This document shows, piece after piece, positions 33,767-42,002 of a stretch of 64,000 bases of DNA. Each line of letters begins with the position of its first letter. The stretch's first letter is position 1. The translations under genes were made by a program, and so were the position numbers. The stretch is taken from contig NZ_LMEE01000002.1 in assembly GCF_001425305.1 (NCBI RefSeq), positions 506,191-570,190 of the forward strand, read 5' to 3'. Under the pieces are notes generated by a model, which saw nothing but the letters and a program-made list of their open reading frames with translations, was not told the origin of the DNA and did no database searches. This DNA comes from Phenylobacterium sp. Root1290 (lineage in GTDB: Bacteria; Pseudomonadota; Alphaproteobacteria; Caulobacterales; Caulobacteraceae).

Positions 33767-34114
33767 ATGACCAAGATTTTCGTCACCGGCCTGAAGGTCG
33801 CCGCCGAGATCGGCGTCTACACCCACGAGAAGGGCAAGGCCCAGCCGTTGGTCGTCGACGTCGAACTGGACGTCCCCACCGCCGGGGCGACCCGGCTGGC
33901 CGACACCGTCAACTACGAGTCGATCGGTGAATCCGCCCGCGCCATCGCCGCCGCGGGACACATCCAGCTGGTCGAGGACTTCGCCGAGCGCCTGGCCCGC
34001 GCCTGCCTCGCCGATCCGCGGGTGATGCGCGCCCGGGTTCGGGTCGAAAAGCCCCAGGCGCTTGCGCCGCACGCCGCCGCCGCCGGGGTCGAGATCACCG
34101 TCGTCCGAGGCTGA
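33767..34114 (+). CDS. folB: Dihydroneopterin aldolase
   Basis: A 115-aa enzyme splitting dihydroneopterin to hydroxymethyl-dihydropterin and glycolaldehyde in folate synthesis. Typical features are the start KIFVTGLKVAAEIGVYTHE, the substrate Glu in the same region, the NYESIG turn, and VRVEKPQALAPHAAAAGV at the end. ATG 33767 is taken as start; an in-frame start at 33704 would add 21 unrelated residues. A preceding pteridine-reductase-like SDR fits a small pterin unit. Confidence 0.92.
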   Translation: MTKIFVTGLKVAAEIGVYTHEKGKAQPLVVDVELDVPTAGATRLADTVNYESIGESARAIAAAGHIQLVEDFAERLARACLADPRVMRARVRVEKPQALAPHAAAAGVEITVVRG

Positions 34115-34590
34115 TGGTCACCTACGCCGCGCGTCTCTCGCCGCTGCAGGGCGAAACCGTCTGGACGCTTGAGAAGTCCGCCATCGTCGAACGCCGCACC
34201 GGCCGCGAACGCCGTTTCCCGCTGGCCGAGCTGCGCGGCGTCACCCGCGCCGGGCGCGGCGCAGTCCTGCAGTTCCAGCGCCGCCGCGTGACCATCCCGG
34301 CCCTCACCTATGGCGGCGCCATGCGCCCGCTCGACCAGACCGACACGTTCGAGGCCTTCCTCGCCGCCCTCTCGGACGCCGTTCCCGATCGTCCGATCCG
34401 CCGTCCTTCGCCGAACGTAGAGGCGGTGCTCTGGATCATGGGCCTGATGGCGGTCGGCGCCGCCGCCGTGCTGTTCGCGGCCGGCGTCGCCGGCGCCTGG
34501 TTGCTGGGCGTGGCGCTGGCGGCCCGGCTGGTCTTTGTTGTGATCCTCGGGGCGGCGGTGCTGCCCTGGCTCAGGCCCCGGGCCCGCTAG
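34114..34590 (+). CDS. Membrane protein of unknown function (158 aa)
   Basis: The ATG overlaps the folB stop as TGATG. The first 105 residues are soluble, Arg-rich and beta-like (TLEKSAIVERRTGRERRFPLAEL), resembling a PH-like domain in layout; two hydrophobic helices follow (about 108-152). I do not recognise a family. Translational coupling to folB suggests co-expression, not necessarily a role in folate synthesis. Confidence 0.75.
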   Translation: MVTYAARLSPLQGETVWTLEKSAIVERRTGRERRFPLAELRGVTRAGRGAVLQFQRRRVTIPALTYGGAMRPLDQTDTFEAFLAALSDAVPDRPIRRPSPNVEAVLWIMGLMAVGAAAVLFAAGVAGAWLLGVALAARLVFVVILGAAVLPWLRPRAR

Positions 34591-34684
34591 CCCCAGTCGC
34601 CCCGGCGACATGAACGCGATTTAAGCTAGCATTCGCGTCGAACGGGGCCACATCTCGTTCAGATACTTCGCTTGGGAGACTGAA

Positions 34685-35083
34685 TTGAGCCAAACCGAAA
34701 CCACTGTTGTGACGACCGAAGACCGCATCATGCCGGCAGTGGTCTACGGCCTCTACCTGCTCGGCCTGGTCAACGGCCTGACCATCCTGGTTGGATTGGT
34801 GGTCGCCTACATGAACCTCGACAAGGCCGGCCCGCGGATGAAGACGCACTACGCCTTCCTGATCCGGACGTTCTGGATCGGTCTGGCGATCTTCGTCGCG
34901 CTCGCCGTCCTCATCGGCATCAGCGCCGTCCTCTCGGTCGTGCTGATCGGCCTTCCGTTCTTCTTCCTGTTCCTCTTCCTGTGGGGCGCGGTCGGGGTCT
35001 GGTTCGCCGTCCGCTGCATCATCGGCCTGGTCTACATCTCGCAAGGGGAAGCCTATCCCCGACCGAATACCTGGCTGATTTGA
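34685..35083 (+). CDS. DUF4870-like small integral membrane protein
   Basis: A 132-aa protein from TTG 34685, with GGGAG six bases upstream. It has three hydrophobic segments: VVYGLYLLGLVNGLTILVGL, then a segment in WIGLAIFVALAVLIGIS, then FFFLFLFLWGAVGVWFAVR. The central HYAFLIRTFW and the GLVYISQGEAYPRPNTW tail are conserved features I associate with DUF4870-type proteins. Function unknown. A promoter may lie in the 94-bp AT-richer gap upstream. Confidence 0.82.
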   Translation: MSQTETTVVTTEDRIMPAVVYGLYLLGLVNGLTILVGLVVAYMNLDKAGPRMKTHYAFLIRTFWIGLAIFVALAVLIGISAVLSVVLIGLPFFFLFLFLWGAVGVWFAVRCIIGLVYISQGEAYPRPNTWLI

Positions 35084-35329
35084 CGGCAATGGCTGCGCCG
35101 TCCGCTCGAAAGGGCGGCGCAGTTATCGTCTTGCGCGCCCTGTGGCGCAGCCGCACTAGACCCCCTCCCCCCGCTTTGGCAGCATCTGTCCTCGTCGACG
35201 CCAAGGGGGGCGACGGCGCGGGGGGGTTCGTAGCTGACCTGAGTTTGGCGCTGCTGCGGGGGAGCGCGAGCGACGAGGCAGGCGCGGCTGGAGGGCGAAT
35301 CCCCCCATCCCCATTCTTCGAAAACGAAA
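35084..35329. other. Non-coding stretch between DUF4870-like gene and ilvE terminator
   Basis: About 250 bases with no credible gene. It contains runs of C and G (for example around 35160-35235) and low-complexity GC-rich sequence. An open frame crosses it but has no ribosome-binding site and a biased, low-complexity translation. I see no repeat matching the hairpin family found elsewhere in the window. Confidence 0.6.
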
Positions 35330-35357
35330 ACGCCGCCCGGATCGGTCCGGGCGGCGT
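35330..35357 (-). terminator. Rho-independent terminator of ilvE
   Basis: Perfect 12-bp stem ACGCCGCCCGGA / TCCGGGCGGCGT with loop TCGG, located 26 bases after the ilvE stop. On the minus strand it is followed by TTTCGTTTTCG. On the plus strand CTTTAATT follows, so it could serve both directions. Confidence 0.88.
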
Positions 35358-35383
35358 CTTTAATTCAGGCTGCGGCTTCGGCC

Positions 35384-36271
35384 CTAGGCCGCGACCAGCT
35401 CGCGCCGGACCATCTTGGCGTAGTCGTCCGCCAGGCCCAGCGACAGCGCGCCCGGCGTGAACCGGTACTCGCCGATCTCGCCCACCGGGGTCACTTCGGC
35501 GGCCGTGCCGACCACGAAGCACTCGGTGAAGTCAGCCAGTTCTTCCGGCTTGATGTGACGCTCGATCACCTCGATGCCCTTGCCCTTGGCGAGCGCGATC
35601 ACCGACTGACGGGTGATGCCGTTCAGGAAGCAATCGGGGGTCGGGGTGTGCAGCGCGCCGTCCTTCACGAAGAACACGTTCGAACCGGTGCTCTCGGCGA
35701 TGTAGCCGCGATAGTCGAGCATCATCGCGTCGGTGTAGCCGGCCTTCTCCGCGGCGTGCTTGGAGATGGTGCAGATCATGTAGAGGCCGGTGGCCTTGGC
35801 GTGGACCGGCTCGGTCTCCGGCGACGGGCGCTTGTATTTGGCCCAGGTCAGGCGGATGCCCTTGGCGCGCTCTTCGGGGCTGAAGTAGCTCGGCCAGTCC
35901 CACACCGCGATGGCGACGTGGATCTTGGTGTTCTGCGCCGACACCCCGATCATTTCCGAACCGCGCCAGGCGATCGGACGGAGATAGGCGTCGGTCAGGC
36001 CGTTCTTGGCGCAGGTGTCCTTGCAGGCCTGGTCGATCTCCGCCACCGTGAACGGGATTTCGAAGTCCAGCATCTCGGCTGACTTGAACAGACGCTCGGT
36101 ATGCTCGGTCAGCTTGTAGATCTCTCCCCCGTACATCCGCTCGCCTTCGAACACCGCCGAGGCGTAATGGAGGCCATGCGTCAGTACGTGCACCTTCGCC
36201 TCGCGCCAGGGCACGAACTGGCCGTCCAGCCAGATCCATCCGTCGCGATCGTCAAAGGGCACTAGAGACAT
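35384..36271 (-). CDS. ilvE: Branched-chain amino acid aminotransferase
   Basis: PLP enzyme of fold type IV interconverting Leu, Ile and Val with their 2-oxo acids. 295 aa. Motifs: VHVLTHGLHYASAVFEGERMY, PLP lysine in VHAKATGLYM, the Glu-containing segment YIAESTGSNVFF, and the phosphate-binding TAAEVTPVGEIG. The start at 36271 is set by AAGGAGG nine bases upstream; a frame-extended ATG at 36346 has none. It is divergent from petP-petR with 81 bp between and ends at a strong terminator. Confidence 0.96.
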   Translation of the reverse strand: MSLVPFDDRDGWIWLDGQFVPWREAKVHVLTHGLHYASAVFEGERMYGGEIYKLTEHTERLFKSAEMLDFEIPFTVAEIDQACKDTCAKNGLTDAYLRPIAWRGSEMIGVSAQNTKIHVAIAVWDWPSYFSPEERAKGIRLTWAKYKRPSPETEPVHAKATGLYMICTISKHAAEKAGYTDAMMLDYRGYIAESTGSNVFFVKDGALHTPTPDCFLNGITRQSVIALAKGKGIEVIERHIKPEELADFTECFVVGTAAEVTPVGEIGEYRFTPGALSLGLADDYAKMVRRELVAA

Positions 36272-36352
36272 GAGGGAAAGTCCTCCTTTCAATACGGCCC
36301 CCTTACAGACTCCCTTGCCCCTCGCGTCAAACAAAATGGGTTTCAAAGTGTA

Positions 36353-36829
36353 ATGGTCGCAGCCGATCCAAGGCTCATTCTGCGCGACGAAGAGTTGGAC
36401 GGCGGCCTGGAAATGCTGCTGCTGGCGGAGGCTGCGCTATGGGCCGGCGTCGATGCCGGACTCGAGGCCGAGGATGGCCTCTCGCTCGGCCGCTCGCACT
36501 GGCGCGCGGCCTTTCTGCTCAAGCGCCGGCCGGGGGTCGGCGTGCAGGAACTGGCCCATCTCACCAGCCTCTCCAAACAGGCCGCCAGCCGCATCGTCGC
36601 CGACCTCGAAGCCCGGGGCCTTGCCGAGAAGATCGCCGGCGATCTGGACGGCCGCCGCCGCGCCGTCAGCCTCACCCCGGCCGGCCTTGCGTTCGAGGAG
36701 CGCGTCTCTGAACGCTTGCGCGCCCAGCTCGCCCGGTCCTATCGGGTGGGGGGCCTGGACGGCGTGGCCGGCGCCAGGCGCATCCTGTCGGCCCTGGCCG
36801 GCGGGCGGATGAAAAGCGGAGGCGCCTGA
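36353..36829 (+). CDS. petP: MarR-family regulator, PetP-like
   Basis: A 158-aa winged-helix protein. The recognition region reads GVGVQELAHLTSLSKQAASR then LEARGLAEKIAGDLDGRRRA, with the DxRRR wing. It overlaps the ATG of the following OmpR-type regulator by one base and is followed by a histidine kinase. In Rhodobacter capsulatus petP (MarR) and petR (response regulator) are adjacent and needed for cytochrome bc1 and c2 production; the same order here suggests orthology. The bc1 operon lies 18 kb downstream in this window. Name by synteny, moderate. Confidence 0.85.
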   Translation: MVAADPRLILRDEELDGGLEMLLLAEAALWAGVDAGLEAEDGLSLGRSHWRAAFLLKRRPGVGVQELAHLTSLSKQAASRIVADLEARGLAEKIAGDLDGRRRAVSLTPAGLAFEERVSERLRAQLARSYRVGGLDGVAGARRILSALAGGRMKSGGA

Positions 36830-37536
36830 TGGCCGCGGTCGAGACTGCCGAACGTCACCTGCTGGTGGTCGATGACGACGACCGCATCCGCGATCTGCTC
36901 AAGCAGTACCTGACGCGGCACGGCTTCCGCGTGACTTCGGCGCCCGGCGGCGCGGCGGCGCGCAGCCTGATCGAGACCATCAACTTCGACCTCGCCGTCT
37001 TCGACGTGATGATGCCGGGCGAGGACGGCTTCTCGCTGACCCGCTGGCTGCGCGAGCGCAAGGGCGCCGCGGGCCGCACGCCGGTGCTGATGCTCACCGC
37101 CCGCGGCCTCGCCGAGGACCGCATCGAAGGCCTCAAGCTCGGCGCCGACGACTATCTGGCCAAGCCCTTCGAGCCCGAGGAGCTGCTGCTGCGCATCGAG
37201 GCGATCCTGCGCCGCTCCGACCAGCGCCCGGCCGGCGGCGCCAACGGCAGCCTCTCGCTCGGCGCCTGCAGCTTCGACCTCGAGCGCGGCGAGCTCAGCC
37301 GCGGCGGCGTGCCGGTGCGCCTCACCGAGGCCGAGGTCGCGCTGCTCAAGCGCCTGGCCCGCAGCCCGCACGAACCGGTCGACCGCCTGGAACTGGCGCG
37401 CGAGACCGTCGACCCCTCCGGCCGCGCCGTCGACGTCCAGGTCACCCGCCTGCGCCGCAAGATCGAGAACGATCCGAAGACCCCGCGCTACCTGCAGACC
37501 GTCCGCGGCGTCGGCTACCTGCTGGCGCCGGACTGA
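36829..37536 (+). CDS. petR: OmpR-family response regulator, PetR-like
   Basis: A 235-aa two-domain regulator. The receiver has the acidic pocket VVDDDDRIR, phospho-acceptor Asp in FDVMMPGEDG and Lys in LAKPFEPEEL; the C-terminal winged helix shows LTEAEVALLKRLARSP and VDVQVTRLRRKIENDP. It is coupled to the MarR gene and followed 10 bp later by a kinase. By comparison with R. capsulatus PetR it may control cytochrome genes. In some Rhodobacter studies PetR worked without an obvious kinase partner, so the linked kinase here is informative. Confidence 0.93.
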   Translation: MAAVETAERHLLVVDDDDRIRDLLKQYLTRHGFRVTSAPGGAAARSLIETINFDLAVFDVMMPGEDGFSLTRWLRERKGAAGRTPVLMLTARGLAEDRIEGLKLGADDYLAKPFEPEELLLRIEAILRRSDQRPAGGANGSLSLGACSFDLERGELSRGGVPVRLTEAEVALLKRLARSPHEPVDRLELARETVDPSGRAVDVQVTRLRRKIENDPKTPRYLQTVRGVGYLLAPD

Positions 37537-37546
37537 TGGGAAGGCC

Positions 37547-38899
37547 GTGAAGCTCCCTCGCCGCCTCGAACCGCGCCTGGTGCAGCGGCTGATCAAGCGC
37601 AGTCTGCCGACCTCGCTGTTCGGCCGTTCGCTGCTGATCATCGTGCTGCCGGTGGCGCTGATGCAGATCGCGGTGACCTGGATTTTCTTCGACGCCCACT
37701 GGCAGACGGTCACCAGCCGCCTGTCCGACGGCCTGGCCGGCGAGGTCGCCTGGGCGGTCGAAAGCTATCAGGACGATCCCAGCCCCGCGACCATGGGCAC
37801 CATCGCCGATCGCGCGGAAAAATCGCTGAACCTCTCCATCGCCTTGCAGCCCGGCCGCGAGCTGCCGCAAGGCCGGCGCACGAATACCTTCGCCGTGGTC
37901 GACCGCGCCATCGACCGCGCCCTCAGCCAGCGGCTGGACGCGCCCTACTGGTTCGACACCACCCGCTACCCCGCCTATGTCGACATCCGGGTGAAGGTGG
38001 ACCAGGGCGTCATCCGCATCCTGGCGCCCCGCGACCGCGCCTTCGCCACCCAGGGCCACATCTTCGTGCTGTGGCTGGCCATGGCGACGATCCTGCTGAC
38101 CGCCATCGCCATCCTGTTCATCCGCAACCAGACCCGCACCATCGAGCGCCTGGCCAGCGCCGCCGACGCCTTCGGCAAGGGTGTCGACGCCCCGGCCTTC
38201 AAGCCCAGCGGCGCGCGCGAGGTACGTCAGGCCGCCCAGGCCTTCCTGGCCATGAAGCAGCGCATCCAGCGTCACATCGACCAGCGCACCGCCCTGCTCG
38301 CCAGCGTCAGCCACGACCTGCGCACGCCTCTGACCCGCCTGAAGCTGGAGCTCGCCCTCGCCGAGCCCGGCCCCCGCACTGTCGAGATGAAGCGCGACCT
38401 GGCCGAGATGGAGCACATGATCGACGAGTATCTCGCCTTCGCCCGCGGCGAGGGAGGAGAGGCCGTCGAGAGCGTCCGCCTCAAGAGCCTGATCGAGGAG
38501 GTCAGCGAGGGCGCCATCCGCGCCGGCGCCCAGGTGCGCGTCGCCGCAGATCCCGAGCTGATGGCCTCCGTGCGGCCCAACGCGCTGAAGAGAGCCCTGT
38601 CGAACCTGATCATGAACGCCGCGGCCCACGGCGAGACCGTCGAGGTGGCCGCCGCGCCGCGCGCGACCGGCGGCGTCGAGATCGTCGTCGACGACGACGG
38701 TCCGGGCATCCCCCAGGACCGCTACGAAGACGCCTTCAAGGCGTTCAACCGGCTCGACGAGTCTCGGAACCAGAACGAAAAGGGCGTCGGCCTCGGCCTG
38801 GCGATCGCCCGCGACGTCGCCCGCAGCCACGGCGGCGACATCGTGCTCGATCGCTCGCCGCTGGGCGGCCTCAGGGCGATTGTCAGGTTGCCTGGATAA
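37547..38899 (+). CDS. EnvZ-like sensor histidine kinase
   Basis: A 450-aa membrane kinase from GTG 37547. Two membrane helices (about 26-47 and 168-190) enclose a periplasmic sensor of about 120 residues. HAMP follows, then the phospho-His in SVSHDLRTPLTRLK, N box NLIMNAAAHGE, G1 DDDGPGIP and G2 GVGLGLAIA. The GTG has AAGG five bases upstream. It is the third gene of the petP-petR operon and the natural partner of that regulator. The signal sensed is unknown; periplasmic or envelope cues are expected from topology. Confidence 0.94.
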   Translation: MKLPRRLEPRLVQRLIKRSLPTSLFGRSLLIIVLPVALMQIAVTWIFFDAHWQTVTSRLSDGLAGEVAWAVESYQDDPSPATMGTIADRAEKSLNLSIALQPGRELPQGRRTNTFAVVDRAIDRALSQRLDAPYWFDTTRYPAYVDIRVKVDQGVIRILAPRDRAFATQGHIFVLWLAMATILLTAIAILFIRNQTRTIERLASAADAFGKGVDAPAFKPSGAREVRQAAQAFLAMKQRIQRHIDQRTALLASVSHDLRTPLTRLKLELALAEPGPRTVEMKRDLAEMEHMIDEYLAFARGEGGEAVESVRLKSLIEEVSEGAIRAGAQVRVAADPELMASVRPNALKRALSNLIMNAAAHGETVEVAAAPRATGGVEIVVDDDGPGIPQDRYEDAFKAFNRLDESRNQNEKGVGLGLAIARDVARSHGGDIVLDRSPLGGLRAIVRLPG

Positions 38900-38943
38900 C
38901 CGGGTTCGGTCAGTCTCCGCGGCACGCCGCCGAGGAACTTCCG

Positions 38944-39366
38944 ATGACCCTAGCCCGCCTAGCCGCCGCGACCGCCCTGGCCGCCGCGATCGCCTCACCC
39001 GCCCTGGCCGCAGATCCGGTCGAAGGCCTCTGGCTGGTCGAAGCCGGCTCGGCCAAGATCAAGGTCGCTCCCTGCGCGAGCGACAAGACAAAAATGTGCG
39101 GTCAGGTCGCCTGGCTGAAGATGGCCGGAGCCAAGGACGCCAACAACCCCGACGCCTCGCTGCGCAGCCGCCCGATCCTGGGCATGCTGATGATCCGCGA
39201 CTTCAAGTCGGCAGGCCCCGGCAAATGGACCGGCGGCAAGATCTATGACCCCAACTCGGGCAAGACCTACGGCTCGAAGATGAGCGCCAACCCCAATGGG
39301 ACGCTGAAGGTCGAAGGCTGCGTGGCGGTCGTCTGCCAGGCCCAGACCTGGAAGCGGGCGAGCTAG
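38944..39366 (+). CDS. DUF2147 secreted protein
   Basis: A 140-aa exported protein with a signal peptide cut after ALA (about residue 22). The mature part has the DUF2147 pattern: DPVEGLWLVE at the start, PCASDKTKMCGQVAWLK with paired Cys, GKIYDPNSGKTYGSKM and LKVEGCVAVVCQAQTW with another Cys pair. It is a lipocalin-like beta-barrel domain of unknown role, probably periplasmic. GAGGAA precedes the ATG by seven bases. It lies 44 bp after the kinase gene and converges with proC. Confidence 0.9.
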   Translation: MTLARLAAATALAAAIASPALAADPVEGLWLVEAGSAKIKVAPCASDKTKMCGQVAWLKMAGAKDANNPDASLRSRPILGMLMIRDFKSAGPGKWTGGKIYDPNSGKTYGSKMSANPNGTLKVEGCVAVVCQAQTWKRAS

Positions 39367-39369
39367 GCC

Positions 39370-40164
39370 CTACCCGCCCAGTTCCTTCGACCGCCGTGTA
39401 GCCGCCGCCACCGCGTCGCGCAGCAGTGCGGGAAAGCCGTCGGCGGCGAGCAGGACGTCCAGCGCAGCCTGGGTCGTGCCGCCGGGAGAGGTGACCTGCT
39501 TGCGCAGCTCGGCTGGCTCTTCGCCGCTGCGCGCCATCAGCGCCGCAGCGCCGGCGATGGTCGAACGGGCCAGCCGCGCGGAATCGGCCGCCGGCAAGCC
39601 GGCCGCGGCGCCCGCGGCTTCCAGGGCTTCGACGAAGGCGTAGAGATAGGCCGGGGCCGAACCGGACACGCCGGTCGCCGCGTGCATCAGTTCCTCGTCG
39701 GCCACATCGACCACTGTCCCGACCGGCGCGAACAGCGCATGCGCGCGCGCCTTCGCCTCGTCGTCGGCGGCGTAGATGCTGGCCGTGCCCTGGCAGACCG
39801 CGACCGCCGTCGTCGGCATGATGCGGGCCACGGCGCGTCCGCCGAATGCTTGCGAGATGTCCGACGCGCGCACGCCGGCGGCGATCGAGACGATGATCGC
39901 GTCGGGCGCCAGGTACGCGACGACCTGCGCCGCCGCCTCGCGCCACAGCTGCGGCTTCACGGCCAGCAGCACGGTCTTGGCCCGCGCCAGGTCGGCGTCG
40001 GCCGGATTGACGCTCGCCCCCGCCGCCTTCGCCGCCTCCAGAGTCGGATTGGCGTGCGGCTCGCGGATCAGCAGGTCGGACGCCTGGAAGGCTCCTGCCA
40101 TGCGCCAACCCTCGATCAGCGCCCCGCCCATGCGGCCGGCGCCCAGCATCAAGATCGGCGTCAT
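39370..40164 (-). CDS. proC: Pyrroline-5-carboxylate reductase
   Basis: Last enzyme of proline synthesis, reducing P5C with NAD(P)H. 264 aa. The N-terminal Rossmann loop LGAGRMGGAL, the AVKPQLW segment, IMPTTAVAVCQGTA, and the C-terminal GVSGSAPAY and VTSPGGTTQAAL signatures are all present. It lies 9 bases after the YbjN-like gene on the same strand and converges with DUF2147 three bases away, so transcripts must end inside or past each other. Confidence 0.95.
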   Translation of the reverse strand: MTPILMLGAGRMGGALIEGWRMAGAFQASDLLIREPHANPTLEAAKAAGASVNPADADLARAKTVLLAVKPQLWREAAAQVVAYLAPDAIIVSIAAGVRASDISQAFGGRAVARIMPTTAVAVCQGTASIYAADDEAKARAHALFAPVGTVVDVADEELMHAATGVSGSAPAYLYAFVEALEAAGAAAGLPAADSARLARSTIAGAAALMARSGEEPAELRKQVTSPGGTTQAALDVLLAADGFPALLRDAVAAATRRSKELGG

Positions 40165-40173
40165 GTGTAGTCC

Positions 40174-40677
40174 TTAAGCTTCGCCGACGGTCTCGAACAT
40201 GCAGGCCGCCACGGCGTCGGCCGCCGACTTCGAGCCCCGCACCAGGAAGTCGAACGCCGGGTAGAAGCGGTCGGCCGCCTCCATCGCCACGTCGATCATC
40301 GCCGCCGCCTGGGCCAGGCTCGGACGTTCGCCGGTCATCAGCGCCATCGAGTGGCGGAAGATGATCTCGCCGTCGTCCCAGACCTCGAAGTGGCCCAGCC
40401 AGACGCGCTGGTTGAGGGTGGAGATCAGCTCGTAGGCCGCGACCTTCTGTTCCGGCGTCGCCTTCAGGTCCACCGACAGGCAAAGCTGCAGGCAGTCAGC
40501 CTCGGGGCGCCAAGCGAACCAGAGCTCATAGTCCTTCCAGTCACCGGTCAGCGCAAAGGCCAGGTCGCCGTCTTCGGTACGGTCGAACTGCAGGTTCTCG
40601 GCGGTCAGCACATGTTCGACCACGTCGAGCGGGTCGAGCGTGACCAGGACGTCTTCGTCAGGCTGGGAGGTATCCAT
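40174..40677 (-). CDS. YbjN-domain protein
   Basis: A 167-aa soluble protein of the YbjN/type III secretion chaperone-like fold, common in alphaproteobacteria. Typical parts are DPLDVVEHVLTAENLQFDR, the beta hairpin GDLAFALTGDWKDYELWFAW, and RVWLGHFEVWDDGEIIFRH. The start at 40677 has AAAGGAC upstream; an in-frame ATG at 40746 is less likely. The function is unknown; YbjN proteins affect stress responses and motility in enterobacteria. It is probably transcribed with proC. Confidence 0.87.
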   Translation of the reverse strand: MDTSQPDEDVLVTLDPLDVVEHVLTAENLQFDRTEDGDLAFALTGDWKDYELWFAWRPEADCLQLCLSVDLKATPEQKVAAYELISTLNQRVWLGHFEVWDDGEIIFRHSMALMTGERPSLAQAAAMIDVAMEAADRFYPAFDFLVRGSKSAADAVAACMFETVGEA

Positions 40678-40819
40678 TAGACCAGCGGTCCTTTCGCAGA
40701 GGGCGTCCGCGGCCGGGCCGGCCATCGAATCGCCTGCGATGTTCAAAGTAAGCTGCTTCGCGGCTCCTGCGTCACCGGCTTTCTTTCACCGGGCGAGCCA
40801 CATTCGCGTGTATCGAGAC

Positions 40820-41065
40820 CTAGTCTTTCTTGGCCGCCTTTTTGGGCGCGGCCGCCTTCAACTCAGCCACTTCGGCGCGCAGCGCGGCGATCTCCGCCTT
40901 GAGCGCGTCGAGGTCGTCACGACGAACGAGATCGAAGTCGGCCACGAAGCGGTCGGCCTGGGCGCGGAAGGCGGCCTTGGCCTCGTCGCCGGCCGTCTGG
41001 GCCAGGCCCATCGCGGCGTTGGTCAGCTTGGCGAACTCGTCCAGGAAAGGGTTCTGGGTCTGCAT
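40820..41065 (-). CDS. UbiK-like accessory factor (BMFP/YqiC family)
   Basis: An 81-aa protein with an amphipathic N-terminal helix (NPFLDEFAKLTNAAMGLAQT) and a C-terminal coiled coil with heptad repeats (LDALKAEIAALRAEVAELK), ending in a Lys/Ala tail. This is the layout of UbiK/YqiC, a membrane-fusogenic coiled-coil protein that assists ubiquinone synthesis enzymes. It is divergent from lgt. The presence of Coq7 in the window agrees with a role in ubiquinone supply, but the link is by family, not position. Confidence 0.83.
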   Translation of the reverse strand: MQTQNPFLDEFAKLTNAAMGLAQTAGDEAKAAFRAQADRFVADFDLVRRDDLDALKAEIAALRAEVAELKAAAPKKAAKKD

Positions 41066-41147
41066 AGGCCCTATATGGCCCGCCAGGGGATGAAAGCGAA
41101 GACCTTCTCGTCTAAACCCTGGGGGCGAAGCATTCGGAGAACCAACC

Positions 41148-42002
41148 TTGCCCTTCCCCGATTTTGATCCAGTCCTCGTTCAGATCGGGCCTTTCGCAAT
41201 ACGCTGGTACGCCCTGGCCTATGTGGCCGGCATCCTTCTGGGGTGGCGCTATGTCGCGGGGCTGATGAAGAATCAGACGCTGTGGGGTCCGCGCGGCGCG
41301 CCCGCTACCATCCCGCAGGTCGACGACATGATCCTCTGGATCACGCTCGGCATCATCCTCGGCGGCCGGCTGGGCCACGTTCTATTCTATACGCCCTCGA
41401 TCATCTTCCAGGACCCGCTGCAGGTCGTGAAGGTCTGGGAAGGCGGGATGAGCTTCCACGGCGGGGTGCTCGGGGTGATGATCGCCCTGTTCGGCTTCGC
41501 CTGGCGCAACAAGATCGACATCTTCCGGCTGGGCGACGCGGTCGCCGCCTGCGTGCCGATCGGGCTGTTCTTCGGGCGCATCGCCAATTTCATCAACGGC
41601 GAGCTCTGGGGCCGTCCCAGCAACGTTCCCTGGGCGGTGATCTTCCCCCACGCCGACGGGATCACGCCCCGCCACCCCAGCCAGCTCTACGAGGCGGCGC
41701 TGGAAGGTATCGTGCTGTTCCTGGTCCTGCGCTGGGCGACCCATCACGCCAAGCTGCTGCAGCGCCGCGGCGTCGTCGCCGGCATGTTCTTCCTCGGCTA
41801 TGCGATCTTCCGCACCTTCGTGGAGAACTTCCGCGAGCCGGACCGCTACCTGGAGGCGTTCCCGTTCGGGCTCACCATGGGGATGATGCTGTCGGCGCCG
41901 ATGGTGCTGCTGGGCCTGTTCCTCATCTGGCGCGGCCTGCGTGAACCCCTCGCCGTCGAGGCCGCGCCCCCTCCGGCGCAGGCCAAGACCCACACCCCAT
42001 GA
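41148..42002 (+). CDS. lgt: Prolipoprotein diacylglyceryl transferase
   Basis: Inner-membrane enzyme that moves diacylglycerol from phosphatidylglycerol onto the lipobox cysteine. 284 aa from TTG 41148 with GGAGA upstream. Motifs: IRWYALAYVAG, GGMSFHGGVLG with the key His, the Lgt signature GRIANFINGELWGRPS, and HPSQLYEA. Seven hydrophobic helices are predicted. It heads the lgt-midA-pgeF operon; the stop overlaps the next ATG (ATGA). Confidence 0.95.
   Translation: MPFPDFDPVLVQIGPFAIRWYALAYVAGILLGWRYVAGLMKNQTLWGPRGAPATIPQVDDMILWITLGIILGGRLGHVLFYTPSIIFQDPLQVVKVWEGGMSFHGGVLGVMIALFGFAWRNKIDIFRLGDAVAACVPIGLFFGRIANFINGELWGRPSNVPWAVIFPHADGITPRHPSQLYEAALEGIVLFLVLRWATHHAKLLQRRGVVAGMFFLGYAIFRTFVENFREPDRYLEAFPFGLTMGMMLSAPMVLLGLFLIWRGLREPLAVEAAPPPAQAKTHTP

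Noticed and set aside
34981-35460. 159-codon plus-strand frame across the gap before ilvE
   Set aside because: It starts inside the DUF4870-like gene and reads through the terminator into the antisense of ilvE; composition is low-complexity.
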